Positions 39,060 to 42,854 of a stretch of 42,854 nucleotides of DNA are shown one piece after another (position 1 is the stretch's first letter; the number at the start of each line of letters is the position of its first letter). This stretch comes from Vulcanimicrobiota bacterium (GTDB taxonomy: Bacteria > Vulcanimicrobiota > Vulcanimicrobiia > Vulcanimicrobiales > Vulcanimicrobiaceae), in assembly GCA_003164495.1 (NCBI GenBank), contig PLTN01000037.1:1-42854 (forward strand). The letters are read 5' to 3'. Below the pieces are notes generated by a model that was given only the letters and a program-made list of their open reading frames with translations, had not been told where the DNA came from and searched no databases. Position numbers and translations under genes: made by a program.

Positions 39060-40011
39060 GGGCTCCGTCCGCGTTCTGTTTGCGGCAGGCCTCGTGCTTG
39101 CCGCGCCGTTCTTCGTCAGGGAACCGCCAGCGGCCGGAGACGCTCCGGCCGTCATCCGCATCGAAACGTCCGACTACGACCTGTCGGCGGAGCCGTATTA
39201 CGGCGTTGCCGCCGGCATCTTCGCGCGGCACGGGATCGCGCTCGAGTTTCTCCCCGCCGTTGAGGGTGGAGCGAACATGATTCGCGACGTCGGGGCGGGC
39301 AAAGCGGACATCGGCTTTTCCAACTTGATCTCGATCGCGGGCGCCGTCCAAGCGGGGCAGCCGATCGTGTTGATCGCGCCGGCCGGCCTCTACGAGCGCA
39401 AAGACCCGGTAAACGCGATCGTGGTCGCGCCGAGCTCGCCGATCCGCTCCGCGCGAGACCTCAACGGGAAGAACATTTCCAGCCCTTCCGGCCCGGGCAG
39501 TGCGGGCGCGCTCGCGCCGGCCGCGTGGATCGATCAGAACGGGGGCGATTCGACGTCGGTGCATTTCGTCACCGGAATCGCACCGATGGATTTGCCGGCG
39601 GCGCTCAGTGCGGGCAGGGTGGCCGCCGGTGAGGTCGGCGATCCGCAGCTGACGCTTTTGCGCCAACGCGGCGAGGTGCGCGTGCTCGCCGCGCCCTTCG
39701 ACGCCGAGGGCGACAACTATCTGCTCGCAGGCTTCGTTGCATCGAAGGCCTGGGTTGCGGCGAATCCCGAACTCGCGCGCCGCTTCGTTGCCGCGATGAC
39801 CGAGACGGCACAGTGGGCGAACGCGCACCGTGCCGAAACCGGGCGCCTTCTCGCCTCCCGTCTCAAGCTCACGCAAGCGGTGACCGATGCGATGTCGCGC
39901 ACCGAATACGCGGAAACGCTGACCCCCGAAACGATCCAGCCGCCGCTCGATGTGGCCGCGAAATACGGCATCATCAAGCCGATGAAAGCGATCGAATTGC
40001 TGCACCCATGA
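39052..40011 (+). CDS. ABC transporter substrate-binding protein, NMT1/TauA type (orphan)
   Basis: 319 residues from GTG at 39052, 8 bases inside the esterase gene. The N-terminus (RGSVRVLFAAGLVLAAPFFV) is a signal peptide or anchor. Mature landmarks: EPYYGVAAGIFARHGIALEF, DVGAGKADIGFSN and ALSAGRVAAGEVGDP, and WIDQNGGDS as in the receptors at 9219 and 12058. The next gene is a TauE/SafE-type permease, not an ABC permease. Its ligand may be the acid set free by the esterase. Transport core unknown. Confidence 0.86.
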   Translation: MVRGSVRVLFAAGLVLAAPFFVREPPAAGDAPAVIRIETSDYDLSAEPYYGVAAGIFARHGIALEFLPAVEGGANMIRDVGAGKADIGFSNLISIAGAVQAGQPIVLIAPAGLYERKDPVNAIVVAPSSPIRSARDLNGKNISSPSGPGSAGALAPAAWIDQNGGDSTSVHFVTGIAPMDLPAALSAGRVAAGEVGDPQLTLLRQRGEVRVLAAPFDAEGDNYLLAGFVASKAWVAANPELARRFVAAMTETAQWANAHRAETGRLLASRLKLTQAVTDAMSRTEYAETLTPETIQPPLDVAAKYGIIKPMKAIELLHP

Positions 40012-40766
40012 ATGCCGCGGGTCTCGCGACCGTCGCCGCCGCCGGAGCCGTCGCCGCCGCGATAAACTCGGCCGCCGGCGGGGGCAGCTTCGTCTCGTTT
40101 CCAACGCTGGTCTTTCTCGGCGTGCCGCCGATCCCGGCCAACGCGACGAATACGACGGCAATGTGGATCGGCCAAGCCGGCAGCATTCACGGCTTCCGCG
40201 ATAGCATGCTCCGCCCGACGCCGCGGTTCATCGCCGCGATGGCCGTCTCGGTAATCGGCGGAATCCTTGGAGCGGTGATCCTGCTGCACACGCCGCAGCA
40301 CGCGTTCAACATCATCATCCCCTGGCTCTTGCTCTTCGCGACGATCATGTTTGCGATCAGCCCGTGGGTGTTGAAGCTCGCCAATAACCCGGGCAGTGTC
40401 ACCGACGTCTCGTGGTGGAGTACGTTACCGTTGTTCGTCGTCGCGCTCTACGGCGGCTTCTTCGGCGGTGGTCAGGGAATCGTGCTGCTCGCGTACTTCG
40501 CGCTGATCGGCATGACGGACTTACCGAAGATGAACGCGTTGAAGTCGGTGCTTGCGTTCATCAACAACGGCGTGCCGGTGATCCCGTTCGTCATCGCCGG
40601 AGCGATCGCGTGGGACGTCGCGGCCGCGATGTGCGCCGGTGCGATCGCCGGCGGCTACTATGGGGCACGGTTGACGCGGCGATTACCGCCGGAGGCAATG
40701 CGCAGCGCAATCGTCGTCCTCGGCTTCATCGCAAGCGCCGCGTTCTTCTGGCGCGCGCGTTCCTGA
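40008..40766 (+). CDS. TauE/SafE-family membrane permease
   Basis: 252 residues with about eight hydrophobic segments. The N-terminal NSAAGGGSFVSFPTLVFLGVPPI-type motif and the repeat half GGFFGGGQGIVLLAYFALIGM with KMNALKSVLAFINN are hallmarks of TauE/SafE (DUF81) permeases, which export sulfite, sulfoacetate or other small anions. ATG overlaps the SBP stop by 4 bases. A role in anion export or in the passage of the same compound that the SBPs bind is possible; neither can be read. A 36-base gap follows before the next SBP. Confidence 0.93.
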   Translation: MNAAGLATVAAAGAVAAAINSAAGGGSFVSFPTLVFLGVPPIPANATNTTAMWIGQAGSIHGFRDSMLRPTPRFIAAMAVSVIGGILGAVILLHTPQHAFNIIIPWLLLFATIMFAISPWVLKLANNPGSVTDVSWWSTLPLFVVALYGGFFGGGQGIVLLAYFALIGMTDLPKMNALKSVLAFINNGVPVIPFVIAGAIAWDVAAAMCAGAIAGGYYGARLTRRLPPEAMRSAIVVLGFIASAAFFWRARS

Positions 40767-40802
40767 AAGGCTCTCGTTGACGGCCGCGCGTAACGAAGGG
40801 TC

Positions 40803-41756
40803 ATGCAACGTTCGGCTGCACTCTTGGCGCTGGGCGCCGCCGCACTTCCCTACCGCGCCCGCGCTCAAGCCCCCACGAAGCTCCGGGTTGCGCAACCGCC
40901 CGGCACGGCAGCGGCAATCATCGTCTACGCACAGAACTCCGGGATTTTCCGGAAGTACGGCTTGGACGTCGAGCTGGTGAAGATGAACAGCGGCGCCGCC
41001 ATCATTGCCGCGCTGGCCGGCGGTTCGGTCGATGTCGGCAACGGCAGCACGTTTTCCGTCGTCACGGCCTACGCGCACGGCGTTCCGGTGCAAATCGTTG
41101 CGGGCGGCCCGGTGTACCAGCCTTCGGCGGCCGTACCGTACGGCATGATCCTGGTTGGCAAGAATTCGCCGCTGAAAACCGCGGCGGATTTGAACGGTAA
41201 AACCTTCGGCCTCTCAGTTGCGAAAGGCGATCTGAATGCGGTGACGACGCAGGCCTGGGTCGAGCAGCACGGCGGCGATTGGTCGAGCATCAAAGTGCTC
41301 GAGATTCCGCAAGACGCGATGGTGGCCGCGGTCGATGCGGGCCGCATCGACGCGATCACGCTGCAGAGCCCGAGCACCGCGATCGCGCTGTCGAGCGGAA
41401 AAGTGCGGCTATTCGGCCGGCCGTATGATGCGGTGGGCCGCCAGTTCAGCATCGCCGCGTGGTATGCGCTGAGTAAATTCTCCACGGAGAATCCGCTGGC
41501 GGCCCGGGCCTACGAGCAAGCCGTTGGCGAAGCATCGCGGTACGCCAATACCCATGGCCCGGAAATGATGCCGCTGATGGCGCAATTCTCAGGTGTCGAG
41601 ACCTCCGTTCTGGCGCAAGCGTCGCGTGCACCCTTCACCGATCGCGTCGATCCCGCGGATTTTCAGGCCATCATCGATCTCGAGGTGAAGTATAAGGTGA
41701 TCGACCATGGCTTCGATGCCAAAGACTTCATCTCGCCCAACGCGATGAAGCGCTGA
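40803..41756 (+). CDS. ABC transporter substrate-binding protein, NMT1/TauA type (orphan)
   Basis: 317 residues. The short leader QRSAALLALGAAALPYRARAQ ends with an AxA-like cleavage site. Mature landmarks: IIVYAQNSGIFRKYGLDVELVKMNSG, AALAGGSVDVGNGS, and VDAGRIDAITLQSPS. The KMNSGAA and HGVP segments also occur in the SBP at 12058. GAAGGG precedes the ATG. Its neighbours are the TauE/SafE permease and the amidohydrolase 13 bases downstream. Second SBP of this operon; no ABC core. Confidence 0.87.
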   Translation: MQRSAALLALGAAALPYRARAQAPTKLRVAQPPGTAAAIIVYAQNSGIFRKYGLDVELVKMNSGAAIIAALAGGSVDVGNGSTFSVVTAYAHGVPVQIVAGGPVYQPSAAVPYGMILVGKNSPLKTAADLNGKTFGLSVAKGDLNAVTTQAWVEQHGGDWSSIKVLEIPQDAMVAAVDAGRIDAITLQSPSTAIALSSGKVRLFGRPYDAVGRQFSIAAWYALSKFSTENPLAARAYEQAVGEASRYANTHGPEMMPLMAQFSGVETSVLAQASRAPFTDRVDPADFQAIIDLEVKYKVIDHGFDAKDFISPNAMKR

Positions 41757-41769
41757 GCGGAGCGGACGA

Positions 41770-42693
41770 ATGAAGATCGACGTTCACCACCACGTGGCCC
41801 CGGATTTCTGGCTAGCGCTTCCCGGCGGAACACCGGACGAAGAGCGTGTGTTTCGCGACTGGTCCGTTTCGCGCGCGGTGGAGGAGATGGACCGGGACGG
41901 CGTTGCGACCGTGTACGCCTCGCTGCCGCTCTCCGGGAGCCGCTTCGACGATCGCGCGGCCGCGCGCCGGCTGGCGCGCCGCTGCAACGAGTACATGGCG
42001 CAGTTGCGACGCGATCATCCGGGGCGTTTCGGGATGTTCGCGCTCCTCCCGATGCCGGATATCGAAGGGACGTTGGCCGAGATCTCCTACGCGTTCGATG
42101 AACTCAACGCTGACGGGATGGGCCTGCTCACGAGCTACGGCGACGCGTGGCTCGGCGATTCGCGCTTCGATCCGGTGTTCGAGGAACTGAACCGGCGCAA
42201 GGCCGTGGTCTTCACGCATCCGGTGAGCAACGCGGCTTGCACGCACCGCCAAGACTGGCTCGGACCTGCACCGATCGATTACGCGACCGATACGACGCGC
42301 GCCATCGCCGAGTATGTGTTCCGCGGAGCGTCGCAGCGTTTTCCCGCCGTGCGCATGATCTTCTCGCATGCCGGCGGAACGATGCCCTACCTCGTGCAGC
42401 GATTCATCAACGGCGGCAACGGAAAGTTCAAGGAGATCACGCCGAACGGATTTCTCGCCGAGGCGCATAAAATGTTCTACGACACCGCTCAAGTGGCGAG
42501 CCGCGGGACGATGCTGGCGCTCAAAACCGTCATCCCAGACTCCAATATTCTCTTCGGCTCGGATTACCCGTATCGCACGTGCGGTTGGACGGCCGATCTG
42601 CTCACCTCCGGTGAAGCCTTCGATGCGCACGGGCTGCAAGCGGTCTTTCACGACAACGCCGCGCGCTTGCTGGGCCGGCCAATCTCCGCTTAG
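41770..42693 (+). CDS. amidohydrolase_2-family metal enzyme, ACMSD/LigJ-like
   Basis: 307 residues. Metal ligands: His6-X-His8 (DVHHHVAP), His150 (FTHPV), His200 (FSHAGG) and Asp265 (FGSDYP), in the order usual for the family. Members include 2-amino-3-carboxymuconate semialdehyde decarboxylase, gamma-resorcylate and 5-carboxyvanillate decarboxylases and 4-oxalomesaconate hydratase LigJ; all are zinc or manganese enzymes of aromatic-acid catabolism. A decarboxylation or hydration of a ring-cleavage product or hydroxy-benzoate is thus likely. It is the last gene of its operon, and the interspersed repeat begins within its stop codon. Confidence 0.92.
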   Translation: MKIDVHHHVAPDFWLALPGGTPDEERVFRDWSVSRAVEEMDRDGVATVYASLPLSGSRFDDRAAARRLARRCNEYMAQLRRDHPGRFGMFALLPMPDIEGTLAEISYAFDELNADGMGLLTSYGDAWLGDSRFDPVFEELNRRKAVVFTHPVSNAACTHRQDWLGPAPIDYATDTTRAIAEYVFRGASQRFPAVRMIFSHAGGTMPYLVQRFINGGNGKFKEITPNGFLAEAHKMFYDTAQVASRGTMLALKTVIPDSNILFGSDYPYRTCGWTADLLTSGEAFDAHGLQAVFHDNAARLLGRPISA

Positions 42694-42734
42694 TCATTCC
42701 GAGCGGAGCGCCGCAGGGCGCGTAGTCGAACGCG
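42693..42734 (+). repeat. 42-base interspersed repeat, copy 3
   Basis: Identical to copy 1 (16497-16538) over the full 42 bases, and starts at the last base of the amidohydrolase stop codon. A CCAGGGCAA block lies further downstream (near 42755), matching the CTAGGGCAA in the large element. The remaining 120 bases to the window edge hold no gene that I can support. Confidence 0.85.
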
Positions 42735-42854
42735 CCACGATCGTTTGCAGTGGCCAGGGCAACTTCACTCGGCGTTGTTGTTACACCACTCGTCCGCCCT
42801 ACGGCGTCCGAACTCAGCGACATCCGATCATCTCGCGTTCCTTCCATGAGAAGG

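Noticed and set aside
42602..42847. 81-codon minus-strand ORF at the window edge
   Set aside because: It spans the repeat and the antisense of the amidohydrolase end, with no independent support.

Overview
The window is a 42.9 kb piece of a high-GC bacterial chromosome. It is dense with genes that overlap by 1-17 bases and often start with GTG or TTG. Shine-Dalgarno sites are clear at some starts (9219, 13022, 21353, 25445, 31361, 37461) and absent at others, and at least one divergent promoter looks leaderless. I see no rRNA, tRNA, CRISPR array, phage gene or transposase. The gene content is that of a free-living, probably soil-dwelling, aerobic degrader of aromatic acids. The lineage cannot be fixed from sequence reading alone. 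An under-sampled soil phylum such as Eremiobacterota is one guess, and it is only a guess.

Region by region: (1) 1-2343, leucine biosynthesis leuC (5' truncated)-leuD-leuB. (2) 2340-10190, a secreted NTF2-like protein divergent from a tight operon of PcaD-like hydrolase, CoxG-like protein, a three-subunit molybdenum hydroxylase (FAD, Mo and 2Fe-2S subunits), a UbiD-type decarboxylase and a substrate-binding protein (SBP). (3) 10191-12023, an adaptive-response pair: full-length Ada with an E. coli-like Ada box, translationally coupled to a 2-oxoglutarate/Fe(II) oxygenase. (4) 12058-16386, SBP, Rieske oxygenase, SBP and a Gfo/Idh/MocA dehydrogenase, resembling the first two phthalate-degradation steps. 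(5) 16387-16823, a 390 bp inverted-repeat element between convergent operons. (6) 18869-16824 (minus strand), ubiX, SRAP/HMCES protein, a small secreted protein and a DoxX-like protein. (7) 18925-24488, a DUF1932-type dehydrogenase, the only complete ABC transporter of the window (ATPase, permease, SBP), a fumarylacetoacetate-hydrolase-family enzyme and an FAD aromatic hydroxylase. (8) 24509-25111 (minus), a LolA-like secreted protein. (9) 25214-33679, a small recombinase-like HTH protein, Rieske oxygenase, IclR regulator, an SDR without its catalytic Tyr/Lys, TPP decarboxylase, aldehyde dehydrogenase, LigB-type ring-cleavage enzyme and a third Rieske oxygenase. (10) 33656-35677 (minus), a REC-GAF-GAF-GGDEF signalling protein with a degenerate GGDVF site, divergent from an MdtD-like MFS exporter. 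(11) 37264-37437, a remnant of a luciferase-like monooxygenase. (12) 37461-42693, type-B carboxylesterase, SBP, TauE/SafE permease, SBP and an ACMSD-like amidohydrolase, followed by another copy of the repeat.

The most striking pattern is six NMT1/TauA-type SBPs spread through four catabolic operons, each beside oxygenases, decarboxylases or hydrolases, while the window holds only one cognate ATPase-permease pair. The simplest reading is a set of substrate-specific receptors feeding one or few ABC cores, each encoded with the enzymes for its ligand. The enzymes cover the usual stages of aromatic catabolism: ester hydrolysis, ring hydroxylation (three Rieske enzymes, one flavin hydroxylase, one Mo hydroxylase), dihydrodiol oxidation, prFMN-dependent decarboxylation, ring cleavage and hydrolysis of cleavage products. 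No reductase partner for the Rieske oxygenases is present here.
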